A stretch of DNA of 64,000 bases, taken from Datura wrightii (Eukaryota > Streptophyta > Magnoliopsida > Solanales > Solanaceae). The notes beneath the pieces are model-generated. The model ran no database searches. It was not told the origin of the DNA and saw only the letters and a list, made by a program, of their open reading frames with translations. Location of the stretch: assembly GCA_035772735.1 (NCBI GenBank), contig JASDFA010000002.1, positions 41,808,501-41,872,500 on the forward strand, in the 5' to 3' direction. The position numbers and the translations under genes were made by a program. Position 1 is the stretch's first letter; each line of letters begins with the position of its first letter. Below, in pieces: positions 34,451 through 45,864 of the stretch.

Positions 34451-35745
34451 AGTGAACAACTTTTGAAATAATTTTTTCAAGAAGAAGAGGGAGTAGATTT
34501 CTCAGTACTAAATCTCATCACAGTGGGAATCACAAAGGAGGAGAACAGGTGGCCATGTGGGCAACCAGATAGTGAAAAAGTAAGAGTACCAGTGTTTTCT
34601 TTGGATGGGTCTAGGTCCAGTGGACTAGATGGACTCACAAGTGTATTCTTTCAAAGCTGTTGGCAGATTATTCAGAATGATGTGGTTGACGTGGTACATG
34701 CCTTCTTTATTCGTCATACCCTCCCTAAAGCATTTACACATATAATTTGGTCTTATTACCAAATAAAAATCTAGTTGAATCTTTCTCTGATTTAAGACTT
34801 ATTAATTTGAGTAATTTCATCAATAAGATTATATCTAAGGTTGTACAAGGGAGGCTAACAGGTTTCCTAGACAGGCTTATTTCTATTAATCAATCTAGTT
34901 TTATGAATGGAAGAAGTATTATTAAAAATATTTTATTAGTACAAGAGATTTTTACAAATATAAGGAAGAGGGGAGACCCAGCAAAATATAGTCATAAAGT
35001 TAAATATGTCCACGACATATGACAGGATGTCATGGTTATTTCTAACTAAGGGTTGAGAAGAATAGATTTTTCAGAAATATTCATTGACATAATATGGAGA
35101 TTACTAGCTAATAACTGGTGATCTATCTTGTTGAATGGTCAAAGTCATTTCTTTTTCCACTCTACCAGAGGAGTTAAGCAAGGTGATCCAACTTCACCCA
35201 TATTATTCATATTAGTATAAGAAGTTCTATCCAAAGCACTTAATGAGTTATTTGATAATGATAAGTTCAAGGGTTTTGGATTGCTGAAGTGGAGTGCCAA
35301 TATAAATCATTTAGCCTATGAAAATGATACCATTATATTTATATCAACACATAAAAGATCTCTGGAGTTGATCATGGATGTTTTGCATAGGTATGAATAA
35401 ATGTCAACACAACTTTTTAATAAAAGGGAAGTTCCTTTTATATGTATAACAAGGTTGCCTGGACATTGATTCACGAGGTGGAGTAGATAACTGGTTTTGT
35501 CAAAAGGAGAGTTCCCTCTACTATATTTGGGATGTCCAATATTTTATACAAGAAAGAGGAAATGCTTCTATAATGACATAATCAAAAAGATCAAAGAGAA
35601 GTTGCAGCATTGGAAAGGGAAGCTAATGTCCTATAAAGGAAAAGTACTAATGATCAATAATGTTTTGCAAAGCTTACGTATATATCTTCTTTCTTCCATG
35701 GCTCCTACTAAGAATACCACTCAGGAGATGCATAGGATTTTGATA
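34451..35745 (+). pseudogene. LINE ORF2 reverse transcriptase, broken and truncated
   Basis: Blocks in order are: SSGLDGLTSVFFQSCW near 34620; FSDLRLINLSNFINKIISKV near 34785; then INQSSFMNGRSI. GVKQGDPTSPILFI is near 35175, HLAYENDTIIF near 35310 (the catalytic pair is altered to N-D) and FPLLYLGCPIF near 35510. They lie in at least three frames. The domain ends at the J insertion point at 35745. Confidence 0.85.
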
Positions 35746-37581
35746 TGATGTGGTTTTACAACACTTTCGATGCTTAAAACATAGAAAAGATGCTTGTTCC
35801 TTGGTATATTAATACAGATATGAAGTGCTTTTATTTTGGTTTTAGGGAAAACAAGTTTTGGAGTTGGATTCTGGAAAAGGAGTGGAAAAAGTGCAGAAAA
35901 TGGGACAAGTGCAGGCCTCAGTATGAGTCGTACCTTGGTGGTACGTGCCGTACCTAGCACTCATGAGAAAATATAGAGGAGTTGCATAATTTCTGGGGCC
36001 AATTACGACTCTTGGTATGAGCCATACTAACTTGGTATGAGCCATACCAAGGAGTCATGGAAAGGATCAGAAGTTGTGCACTTGCCTGAGTTCCTGGTAT
36101 GACTTGAAGACACGGGTCATGATGACAACATACAAGTCATACCAAGGATCCATGGAAAAATTCAGAGAACATGTGAAGTTGGAAGATCCCATGGTACGAG
36201 TAGATACCACGAGTCGTAACATTCAAGTATGAACCATACCAAGGACTCATGGAAAACTTCAGATGATGCCAGGCTTCATAAGAACAGACTGTCACATGCA
36301 GCGTATGACCCCTAGCATTATTATATTAGTCATACCAACTCCCAAGACTTGACAGATTTTATAACTACATTGCATACTACAGCTGGATGCGATGAATCAT
36401 AGCTTCATGCTATGTTTCGTAGGATATGTCAGCAACAATTCTCTATTAATTTAGGAAATATTTCCAATTATGTGAATAAATACTTTTTAAGTTATTTTCT
36501 TTAGAGATACCGATTCATTAATCTGTAATAGTGATTTTTGGTTTTGCTACCACTACTTGGAGATCAAATAGATGAATTGCTTGAGATTTTCTTGAATTGT
36601 TCTTGAGTTGTTTATAGTTTGATTATGCAATAATCAATTGGGTTTTTTTTCAATCATCATTATAAGTTGTTAATTATTTTTTCTTTCATGAAATCTAATT
36701 CTTTTCTTGCAATCATGAATAGCTAAAGCCTCTAGAACTAGGATTGTGGGAACCATAATGGAATAACTAACTAGGGTTAACATAAGGTTATTCTAAACCA
36801 ATACACATGCTGGTATTTTTCATCTCTTCATTATAAATATTTCTTGATAGTGCACAACATTAGGACTTTCCTGTATTCACTACTTACTTGAACCTAGAGA
36901 AGTAGAGATTAGGAAATGAGAAAAACAACAAAGCCTTGAACTTTAACTTCATTTAATAACTTGACTTGCGTAGGTTATTCTAAACCAATACGCATGCTTG
37001 TATTGTTCATCTCTTCATCATAAATATTTCTTGATAGTGCTCAACATTAGGACTTTCCTGTATTCACTACTTACTTGAACCTAGAGAAGTAGAGATTAGA
37101 AAATGAGAAGAACAATAAAGCCTTGAAATTTAATTTCATTTAATAACTTGAGTTGCGGTCGCAGGATAGTTAATTTGAAATAATTGATAACAGTTAGATT
37201 GAAATCACTTAAGAGACCTAATTCAGTAATTGAGTATAGTCATCCAGGAGGGACGAATCAGTTGTTTGGATGAACATAAGCTATAAGTTCTGCAGGCTAA
37301 GTATTGGGATACATCACTAGAGTAATAATCCGAAGTTGGTACGAATCCATTGGGAACACTTCCCTAGTTAATTGCATAAACTTGATCACAACACCTATTT
37401 TCCACATTCTTACTTGATTATTTGTTTGAACCCACCCATTAGGAAATAACTGAACTAAAAGCATAAATACTAGCATTATTATACATCTCGACCATATTCC
37501 CGATGGGATCCAACCTTAGTTGGATTCTTTATTGACTACATCTATGTTATACTTCTTCAATAGTGTAATTGAGCGTTATCA
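35746..37581 (+). repeat. 5' LTR of element J (1,836 bp) with internal duplication
   Basis: The LTR begins TGATGTGG and ends GAGCGTTATCA. A 187-bp unit is duplicated in tandem (36785-36971 and 36972-37158; both contain cattaggactttcctgtatt), which accounts for most of the 219-bp excess over the E LTR. U3 (35920-36330) carries the palindromic-word array (gtatgagtcgtacc and accacgagtcgtaac types). Confidence 0.88.
36785..37158 (+). repeat. 187-bp tandem duplication in the J LTR
   Basis: The two units differ at only about a dozen positions by eye (for example acatgctggtatttttc against gcatgcttgtattgttc). It lies in the R/U5 half and is absent from the E LTR. Confidence 0.9.
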
Positions 37582-37585
37582 AAAA

Positions 37586-37603
37586 TGGCACCTTTATCGG
37601 AGA
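37586..37603 (+). promoter_or_regulatory. primer-binding site, degenerate tRNA-Asp type (element J)
   Basis: TGGCACCTTTATCGGAGA lies four bases after the LTR. It matches the E and D sites with several changes and would prime poorly. Confidence 0.7.
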
Positions 37604-37779
37604 ATATGACTTAAGATTAGATTAATTGCTTGTATTTAACTTTTGGTCTTTATTTCTCCATTCACATTTTCTTTTGTTAATGAAACCCACAGGTTACCAC
37701 TTGGTGAATTCTAAGTACTCGGCGAAGCAAAGAACCTCTGATTCCACTTGATCTTGAGCAAGAATGAACTCTAAGATAT

Positions 37780-38753
37780 ATGGACTACAATGAAACCCCG
37801 GAGCAGATGCAAGCCAGAATAGCTGCCGAAGCTCACCAGGCGAACTTAGCTCTAAAATCTTCCCATTGAGAGGTAGAGGATGCTTAGGAGGAGATAGTTA
37901 ATGCTGGCCATCACAGAAGGGTTAACAGAGGCCATGGGCCGCATTAGTTCCATAAATATGCTTCTTAGTTTGATGATGATGAAGATTTGGCTATTGATGA
38001 AGTTGAATCAACAGGAGTTATTATACCTCCACCTTTTCCTGCCGGGGCAAAGTTCTACATCACTAGCACCGTAATCCAGTTGCTCAACATGAAAGGGGAG
38101 TATAGTGGTAATCCAGCTGATGATGCAAATCTGCACCTAATGAAATTTATAAGGATTTGCAAGGCGTATAAGTTTCTAGGTGTGAGCCAAGATGCGATTA
38201 GGTTGAGGCTTTTTCCATTCTCTCTTTCTGGGGAGGCCACTCTATGGTTGTCAGAGTTACCAAACGAATCCATCACCAACTAGAGGGAGCTTAAACAGGA
38301 CTTTTCGAAAGGTTCTTCCCACCATCTAGGATGTTGTAGCTCAAAGTTGAGATTTACAATTTTCGACAGCTCAAGATAGAGGCATTTTATGAGACATGAC
38401 TGAGATTCAAAAAGAAGCTGACTAAGTGCCCGAATCATAGAATTCCATATGGGTGTTTGTTGGAGATCTTTTAAAGGTTTTTGTACAACAACAACTAAGG
38501 TTGTGGCAGATGCAGTGGCAGGAGAAGCGTTAATGAGTAACTCATGGGAGAAAGAAGTAGCCACACCAGATCGAGTGACTAAAACAAATAGAGCCTGGCA
38601 TACAAGATATGCTAAAACAACTGTAGGTACATATGTCATGGGGATGACTAGAGAAAAAATGCAGAAAAGAGGAGTGTGATTAGAAGTTGGCTTATATGAT
38701 AACATCATTAGACCTACGCATGAAGCATATTATGGGTTCTACAATTCAAGAGG
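37780..38753 (+). pseudogene. Athila gag (element J), broken and truncated
   Basis: ATG at 37780 starts MDYNETPEQMQARI, with a stop within 30 codons. The capsid-like region is open at 37987-38283 (YSGNPADDANLHLMKFIRIC, then IRLRLFPFSLSGEATLWL), which is typical of Athila Gag. A TAG at 38281 is followed by further homologous blocks (RMLQLKVEIYNFRQ, then GCGRCSGR in another frame). The frame ends where K begins. Confidence 0.78.
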
Positions 38754-39992
38754 CGTCACGACCCGAACGTACACCCGAATCGTAGACACGGGACAAGGGA
38801 CCCCGAGGGACCCCAAGTCGACCCATGGATCAAGAGTACAACTAATCTCATTCAAATATGTGGAATGATAATCATAAAAACATAGCAGAAATGTAATCAT
38901 AGCATAATATTAGAAAATACTAGATGTACACATAAGCTGAAGACTACACATGTTTTGAAAGCCTCTCTACATACAATGGGTTGATGGGACAACATCCCCA
39001 AATAATCTGAACAATACGAAAATGTAAGATAACATAAAAGTCTATCAAACGGACCTTAGAATATGAGGACTCAACAATAAGCTGAGAACGTAAGTTGAGA
39101 TGGACTAAGGATGAGGATGAGCCTGAGATCCGGGCCCTGTATCATAAAACGACACAACATAGAAAGTATGCAGTCAGTATGTGAAATGTACTTAGTATGC
39201 AAGGTAAGTAAAACGGACATTTAAAAGTAAAATACGAATCATAAGTAAATGTAAGAGAAGGACATCATGCATATATCATAAACTCTGTAGAAAACATAAG
39301 GCTCAAGGCGTTCAAATCATTCATAAAGCGTTCATATTCATAATCGTAAGTAAACATTATCAAAACATAACTTGAGCCAATAGCATAAATATAACAATGC
39401 ATAAAACATGCATAACAATGGGAGGACTCATCATAACTGACATCATCATGGTAGAGCCTTTCATGATGCCCCAACTATCTCACTCAAGTTGGCAGAGCCG
39501 ACCCTGGCTTGCCAGGCGAGGGTCGTGCATTAGGTGTGATATCCCATTTGAGGGGATAGGTATCAATACAATATATAACATTAGAAACCAAAGTGAAACA
39601 TGGTTATGAGACACCAGCATAGTCCTTTGAACGCCGGGCTGCCAGTGCTAGACACGACTCCCTAAAACATACATATAGGCTCATATGTAAATCAATAACA
39701 ATACGCATTAAAATTCATTGGCTAAAATATAACATTTATCATCATTGATCCCCTTTAAAACATGCTTAACCAAGAATCAAAGGCCCTTTTCATCGGCCAA
39801 CATCATAAATCGATAAATCATGTAATTCGTTCATAAATCATAAATTATTCTTCAACATTAGGGCATTTCCCAATACTTTGACATACTGAATTCTTTCAAA
39901 ATTATGCTCATAAACATGGGTAACTTGAATTCATGCTTTTCCATCATCAATAAACTTAAAATATTGAGTATTCATCATAAATCATAACTTTC
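38754..39992 (-). repeat. LTR fragment K (Tekay/Del family)
   Basis: The plus strand reads gtcacgacccgaacgtacac, the complement of a Tekay LTR end. It follows the B LTR through gggttgatgggacaacatcc and the tgacatcatcatggtagagc block to about 39992. The U3 half is missing. No gene. The small minus-strand frame at 39265-39474 is within the LTR and has no recognised domain. Confidence 0.75.
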
Positions 39993-40053
39993 TAATTTTG
40001 AGGAGGAGGAAAACTTCTTGGATAGCTAGGTGGCAGGTTTTTTGGCCAACGAT
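39993..40053. other. 61-bp fragment of unknown origin
   Basis: A short, purine-rich then T-rich stretch lies between LTR fragment K and the end of the M LTR. I cannot assign it. Its last five bases (cgatt) would be the right-hand target duplication candidate for M. Confidence 0.4.
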
Positions 40054-41499
40054 TGATAATGTCCAAATTCACTCCTCGTAAAGAGAGAGTGTAAATAGTT
40101 GTTGACAAAACAAATATACCCGACGAGTGTCAGGGTTGAATCCCACAGGGAATAGTACTTACATGGCATAAAAGTTGTCTATCAAGACTAACTAAGAAGC
40201 ATCATTGAATGGAAAACAAAAAAGTAAAAAATTGGGGGTTCAAAGGATTATAATTAAAATGTAAAAATAATTATTGATCAATCAACAAGATAACCAACTT
40301 GAATTACAAATGCGAGCAAGAGCTTGGGGTATGCCTTTGAATAAGGTGTCAATTGGATTGGAAATAACTAGGTAATAGAATTATTAATCATATATATAGA
40401 GAGAGGGAGAGAGCTAAGGACGAGGTGAAACCCGATGTTTTTCAACCACTAGGATACCTTTTGCCTCCGTTTTTCCCAAACCCCATGGTCCTAAACAATA
40501 TATCTATTAAGACTTGGGTTAGATATGAGCTATTTGTAGCCTCAAATCTCTCATGGGTGAACGATTATGGGTTTTAGCTATATCTAGGCTAACCCCTCAC
40601 AATCAACACCCAATTACCTATTATTTCTTTCACACCGATACTCAATTTTCCTTTTTCAAGAATAAATAGAGTAAGTAAACATAACCCACATTTGCAATTA
40701 TGATTAATTTAGTTATAAATTAGGAGAAAAAAATAGATTTATTTGAATGAGTAACTTTAAGATTAATCTAGAAACACCTAATCCAATTTAACCCCAATTT
40801 ATATGCGCATCCCTAGTAAGGAGATTTAGCTACTCATTAGTGAGAAATATAAAATTATATCAACAATTAAAGTCATGACATTCTTCATCCAAAGTTAAAT
40901 TCAAGCTCACAATTGCCTTCAATGGAGGTTTTAACCTTGAAGAAGAAGAAGAAGAAAAAGCTACTCAATATTTCTTTCTTTTACTTCCTATAAATCTGGA
41001 ATGGAATATATTGTACTTTCTATAGAATTTACAGAAATAAGTCAAAAAATACTCCTGAAATTTTGTGCTGGATGATTTTTCCCTTCTAAAGGTAGCCTCA
41101 CTTATGAGTCACTGGTGTTCCGCCGGTTCCCATTCGCAGAACGCCGCTGGGTCGCAGGTGCGAGGGCAGTGACTCTGGATCTAGCCGGCGTTGGCACCAT
41201 TAGTTCCCAGGTGCTGACCCGCGTTCCATCGATTCACCTTCCACTCTTGTTTAGTATGCTCCTACATTTCAGTCAGCGTTTCACCGGCTCCATCTGGTGG
41301 AGCACCGGTCCCATCCAGTCGATATTCAGTCCTCTTCATTAATTCAATGTTTTTGGTCCAAGTTCTTTCTTTGTCTACTTAAATTAAATAACTATAAAAA
41401 AATAAAGAGAAAGAGCATAAAATCCTCTCAAATGACTTGAAAACTAAGCAAAAGCTTCTGTTTAAAAGTCGAATGAGTTGGTAAATTACCAACTCATGA
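40054..41499 (-). repeat. 3' LTR of element M (1,446 bp)
   Basis: On the minus strand it starts at 41499 (TCATGAG, against TGATGAG in H) and ends TTATCA at 40054. Inside the LTR end is the run gggattcaaccctgac (minus strand), a conserved Athila U5 feature. The GC-richer region 41100-41330 is U3. Preceding bases (gttcaagtttgggggc on the minus strand) form the polypurine tract at 41500-41515. Confidence 0.82.
41473..41497. repeat. LTR-terminal palindrome of element M
   Basis: A perfect 12-bp inverted repeat (ATGAGTTGGTAA arms) around one base, identical in arms to the one at 28064-28088 although the surrounding LTRs have diverged. Confidence 0.95.
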
Positions 41500-42797
41500 A
41501 GCCCCCAAACTTGAACCATTTCTTGTCCTCACATAATGCAAATCTTTACATCTCAGCTTCAGGAATAATCATGTCATATAAGATTATGCAGAAGAGACCA
41601 CTACGACCTAGACAACGCAAAGATCGCTCACCAATACAAAAGAAAGAGGAGACTCAATACTTTATGCAACTGCTTGAAGAGATAACCACAATCAATTGGC
41701 ATGATTCACATTTGATTCCTTCATTCAAAACAAGGGGCTGCTTGAAGAGATAACCACAATCAATTGGCATGATTCACATTTGATTCCTTCATTCAAAACA
41801 AGGGGCATGGTTGAAATATCAAGCTTATAGAGCATATTAAGTCAATAAAAATTCACATTCAAAGTTGCCTTCAAGCTCACTACAATCTTGTCCCAATCAT
41901 ATCTTTTGGGAAAGCATGTTCCCCAAGGAGGTGATGCTACTCACAATAAGAGAGAATCCCATTGAGTTATCAAGGAATTCACATTCAAGGGATTATAGAA
42001 TGAAACATATACACTCACTCTCACAAAGAAATTCTCATGCACATAACTTGACCCATAGTTTTGCCCCTCATGTAACTCGCCACTGATGTAGAGTTGCTAC
42101 ACTTAAAATTAATTAGGACATAGAGGTCATGATGTAGACTAGGGGTAAAGGTAGGATGAATTTTAAGTCCTAGTGACTAGAACCTCTCAAATGCCCTTTT
42201 TTTGAATCTCAGTGCATAATCCATTTTATTTTGAGATTACCCTCACCTTATCATTCCTTGAACAACATATCTACTTTTAAAATAAGAGCCCTCCTTATCT
42301 CTCTTTAGTAAACACTTTTCATCTTATTTGAGCAAGAGGTATCATCTTTTTATAATTCAGTTTTTTTTCACCCAAATAATTCATTCATTCTTTTCATAAT
42401 GTGGTGCTACCTCACATTGAAATTCACATCATTTTGCCCATTTTCCTTTTTTGCAAACCCTAAACTTAGTCTTTGCCCTCATCTTTTCATTTTATATTCC
42501 CACACTTTTGGGACTTCAATCATCATTGTTGGATTTCTTGTCACAACGAGCACTAGGGAGGATGAGTGCCGAAGAGGGATTAAGAAAGGGGTAGTAGGCT
42601 TGTAATATGGTATCCAAGGAAAAGGCTTAAAGTCTCAACATTGGCTAGCAAAGGTTCATGCTCAAGGAGGTCATATGGGTAAAGTAGCAATCCAAAAGAA
42701 AGCCTAAAATCATCTTCCAAGTGCAACTACCTCTATAATTTTTTAAACTAGGGTGAAGTTCTAGACAATCATTCATGCAAGAGAATTAGACTCTAAA
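41500..42797 (-). other. 3' untranslated tract of element M, first segment
   Basis: No gene is seen. Bases near 41510-41550 complement the end of H's tract (gaggacaag, then atggttcaagtttggg). A perfect 68-bp tandem duplication is at 41671-41806. The stretch 42360-42500 is T/C-rich on the plus strand. It continues at 53938 after element D. Confidence 0.7.
41671..41806. repeat. perfect 68-bp tandem duplication
   Basis: Units 41671-41738 and 41739-41806 are identical by eye (both begin tgcttgaagagataaccac and end caaggggc). Identity suggests a recent replication slip or repair event. Confidence 0.95.
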
Positions 42798-43049
42798 CCT
42801 TTTGATCTTGGGCAAATTTATATGCCCAAGTGATACTCAAAAGTACCATTTTAGCCTTGTTTATCTATCAATGTGTATACATTCTCATGTAATTGGTAAT
42901 AAAATGTGAATTTATACTAACCAACATGATTAGCATTGTTTTGCAGGTAAAATGTAATTTTGGGAAGCTTAAATGCATGTTGGATGATATCGGGGTTGGA
43001 CTTGGATGCGATCACGGGAAAAGGCAGTGGACAGCATGAAATAAAGGGG

Positions 43050-43086
43050 CTCCGCGATGGAGCTGTGTCACGCTGCCATCGCGGAG
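43050..43086. repeat. inverted repeat in U3 of D
   Basis: Arms CTCCGCGATGG and CCATCGCGGAG are 11 bp with a 15-base loop, about 140 bases upstream of the TATA box. In the 3' LTR (near 52760-52796) one base of the left arm differs. Confidence 0.9.
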
Positions 43087-43221
43087 GCCTTCTGCCTGGA
43101 TAGGGAAATTTCGCCCAAATTCCAGAGAGGATCCGCGTCCGGTCCATGGCACGGTGGCTTGGCTCCGCGTTGCACGCCGTGCCACGTTGGGCCTTAATTC
43201 CTAGACCCCCAGTCCCAGCAG

Positions 43222-43229
43222 TATAAATA
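43222..43229 (+). promoter_or_regulatory. TATA box of the D 5' LTR
   Basis: TATAAATA, conserved at 53022-53029 in the 3' LTR and at 47667-47674 in solo LTR S2. It is the likely core promoter for the element transcript. Confidence 0.75.
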
Positions 43230-44137
43230 GAACACTTAGGTTCATTTTTCAACATTCTGACTTGGTGGAGCAAGAACGTGGGTTACAGGCAGTTGAGGGA
43301 CGAAAATATCAACGTTTTTTCTCTCTTTCTTTCTTCTTTAATTCAATTTCTTGTATGATTAACACTCATTTAAAGATGTTTAATCCACAAATGAGTGGCT
43401 AATTCCTCTTCTTGCTGAGGTTATGAACAATTGTGATGAAATGTGATCATTGATTTTTTGGTTTTTCATCTTTTCTTCCATGGTTGTTCTATTAATTCTC
43501 GTTCTTACTGCATTAATGTGTGGCCTACGTTAATGTACATCTAAAAAGTCCGGTTTCACTCGAGAGAGCAAGAAATTAGAAAGTTGTGAATTAATAGGAT
43601 ATGTTCTTTACTTGGTTTGGGAAAATTGGGTATTGATTTGCTTTCAGGATAGAAATATACCTGAAAGTCGTATTAGTCAATTTAGGAACCGGGTTTGTAT
43701 GGCTAGAACATTAATTGCATTTAATCATAGAAATGTAGGTGGATGGTTCATGATTCTTAAGTGAGGTTAAATACGAGAGTTTTAATCTCTTGGCAATTGT
43801 TCTTTGCTAGAAACTGGAGGAAAAGATTAACCAAATTATAATGATAATTAATTTCATTACATGTTCGTTTAACCTCAGCATGCTCTCATTCATAGTTCAG
43901 ACTCGAATTAGATAATTGTTTTAGCTTTAGTATAAAATTATAAAACAAAATATCAAACTTTTGGTTACACTGTTGTCTGCATTTTTAGAAGTAAAATATA
44001 GTACACTTGAGCAGATTGCACTTCATCCAAGTCTCTGTGGGATCGATACTTGGCTTACTAAAGCCACTTTACTACTTGTTCGACCACGTGCACTTGTGTG
44101 TCGTTTTATATACCCACAAATCACGCGAACAAGTTTT

Positions 44138-44152
44138 TGGCGCCGTTGCCGG
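44138..44152 (+). promoter_or_regulatory. primer-binding site, tRNA-Asp type (element D)
   Basis: TGGCGCCGTTGCCGG begins six bases after the LTR and is the best match to the plant tRNA-Asp 3' end among the three Athila sites in the window. The leader to gag is 44153-44327. Confidence 0.88.
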
Positions 44153-44327
44153 CGACTTGGCAATTGGTGAATTTGTTTTAAGTGTTAATTTACTGTATTT
44201 TTATTTTCTTAGTGTTGACAACTTGGTCTTAGCCTGTATTTTGCAGACTTCATTTCTGTTGAACACTGGCAAGAGACAAGGAGCTGGTGGAATCGTATAT
44301 AGAGCCAGAAAGAATATTTCACAGTAA

Positions 44328-45864
44328 ATGGAGAGAAGCTCTACAAATAAAGCTGCAGTTGCTCAGACAGACAATCATGGAGCAACTACAGAATCCACCA
44401 GTAGTACGGGCAGTGTTAGTGCTCGAAGAAGTAGCAGCTCGTCCGGTTCGCGAGGTGGCAATACCACATGCTAATAATGTCACATCTAGCATCCGCAAAC
44501 CTGAGCCAGGAGGGAGGTTTGAAATTAAACAGAATATGGTGCAGTTGCTGCACACTAGCGGGCAGTTTACCGGTCTCCCTCATGAAGATCCACAACAGCA
44601 TCTCCAAAATTTTTTGGAGATAAGTGACACTTACATCCCCGCTGGAGTGTCATCAGATTATGTCCGGCTTACATTGTTCCCATTCTCACTATTGGGAGAA
44701 GCCAAGAGGTGGTTGAAAGCTGAGCCACCGAATTCTATTTCTACGTGGGATGATCTTGCAAGGAAATTCTTGATACGGTTTTTTCACTCCGGTAAAACAG
44801 CAAGACTTAGAAGTCAGATTCTAAGTTTCAAACAGAGAGAGGGAGAAAATTTATATCAGGCCTGGGAGAGATTCAAATCCATGTTGCGGGATTGTCCTCA
44901 TCATCATCAGTCCAATGATGTGCTAGTGCACACTTTTATAGAGGGTTTGGAACCCCACACCAAAATATTGCTAGACTCAGCAGCTGGAGGGCAAGCGCTG
45001 GAGAAAACTTATGAGGAGCTATATACCTTGTTGAACCGTATTTCGCAGGGCAATCCAGAATGGAATGCTGATTGATCAAGAGGTGAGACAAGGAAAGAAG
45101 CAGGAGTGCTAGAAGTGGATGGGTTTACAGCTATCACTGCACAGATAGCTGCATTGCAAAATCAACTTAACACCCACTTCAGCAACATGACATCAAACCA
45201 GCCTCAAGCCCCAGTTAATGCAGTACAGCAAATGTGGTGTGAAGTGTGCAGTGAGCACTCAGCTGAGTGTTGTGGAGCCAATCCTGACTCGGTAAACTTT
45301 GTGGGTAATGCGCAAAGGAACCAACAACAGTATGGTAGTAGCTACAATTCCAATTGGAGGAATCACCCTAATTTCTCATGGGGTAGCAACAACCATCAGG
45401 GGCAAAGTTCGGGTCAAGGTGTGCAAAAGAACAAAGGAGGGAAGCAGAATTATCAAGCACAATTCAGAAACAACAATGCACCTCCTCCACCACCATCACC
45501 CAGCGTTGAGGAGATGTTCAAGACCATGATAGCTAACCAAGCTCAATTGCAGGCTGACTATGTGAAATTGGCAGCCGAAGTGAAAAACAACCAGTTAGAT
45601 ACCAAGGGACTTGAATATAAATTTGGGCAATTTGCTAGTGCCCAAAACACAAGGCCTAGAGGAGGACTGCCGAGCGACACGGATCCCAATCCCAAGCAGG
45701 TAAATGTAGTGACCACAAGGAGTGGTTTGCAGCTGAAAGAGGTGGAACCAGAAAGATCACCTCAGCAATCGGGAGCAGCAGAAGTTGAGAGGGAGCAAAG
45801 TACTGAAAGGGGGAAGACTAAGGAAGCTGAATCAGAAAGACCTCCACCCCAGTTCCCTCAATGA
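44328..45864 (+). pseudogene. Athila-type gag (element D), nearly intact
   Basis: The ATG at 44328 opens a Ser/Arg-rich N terminus (MERSSTNKAAV) that closes near 44475; the capsid part lies in another frame, so one frameshift near there is implied. A second ATG at 44377 is in the capsid frame. Capsid blocks are GQFTGLPHEDPQQHLQNFLE, LTLFPFSLLGEAKRWL, then RFFHSGKTARLRSQI. A knuckle-like CEVCSEHSAECC lies near 45240, followed by an N/Q/G-rich tail. In-frame TGA codons at 45073 and 45862 interrupt an otherwise continuous frame. The protein would form the particle. Confidence 0.88.

Larger units (their letters stand above)
31230..35745 (+). mobile_element. L1-type LINE, decayed and cut at its 3' end
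   Basis: Two consecutive coding regions, an ORF1 with a DUF4283-like region and zinc knuckle, and an ORF2 with endonuclease and reverse transcriptase, identify a plant L1-type (RIL) element. The RT region ends at 35745 where Athila element J begins, and no RNase H end, tail or poly-A is seen in the window. Many stops and frameshifts show old age. Confidence 0.85.
35746..38753 (+). mobile_element. Athila-type retrotransposon J, 5' part only
   Basis: A 5' LTR, tRNA-Asp-type primer site and gag remnant lie in order on the plus strand. The element stops at 38753, where the Tekay-family LTR K begins. The LTR ends match those of element E, so E and J belong to one subfamily. The base run tgata (35741-35745) would be the left target duplication. 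Confidence 0.85.
42803..44131 (+). repeat. 5' LTR of element D (1,329 bp)
   Basis: It ends are TG...CA. A TATAAATA box is at 43222-43229, about 420 bases in, and tctctctttctttcttctt follows downstream. An 11-bp inverted repeat is at 43050-43060/43076-43086. Compared with the 3' LTR and S2, about 90 bp just upstream of the TATA box are missing. Small open frames near 43961-44330 lie in U5 and are shared with the 3' LTR; they are not genes. Confidence 0.95.

Noticed and set aside
38754..39992. K as a complete solo LTR
   Set aside because: The U3 half and the LTR start are missing and no target duplication is seen at 38749-38753 against 39993-39997.
44287..44327. Upstream extension of the D gag frame to 44287
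   Set aside because: The codon at 44287 is GTG, not a likely plant start, and the ATG at 44328 in the other frame gives a more Gag-like Ser/Arg-rich N terminus.
43961..44327. Open frames of about 70-106 codons at the end of the D 5' LTR, repeated at 53762-54013
   Set aside because: They lie in U5 of both LTRs and simply reflect the repeat.
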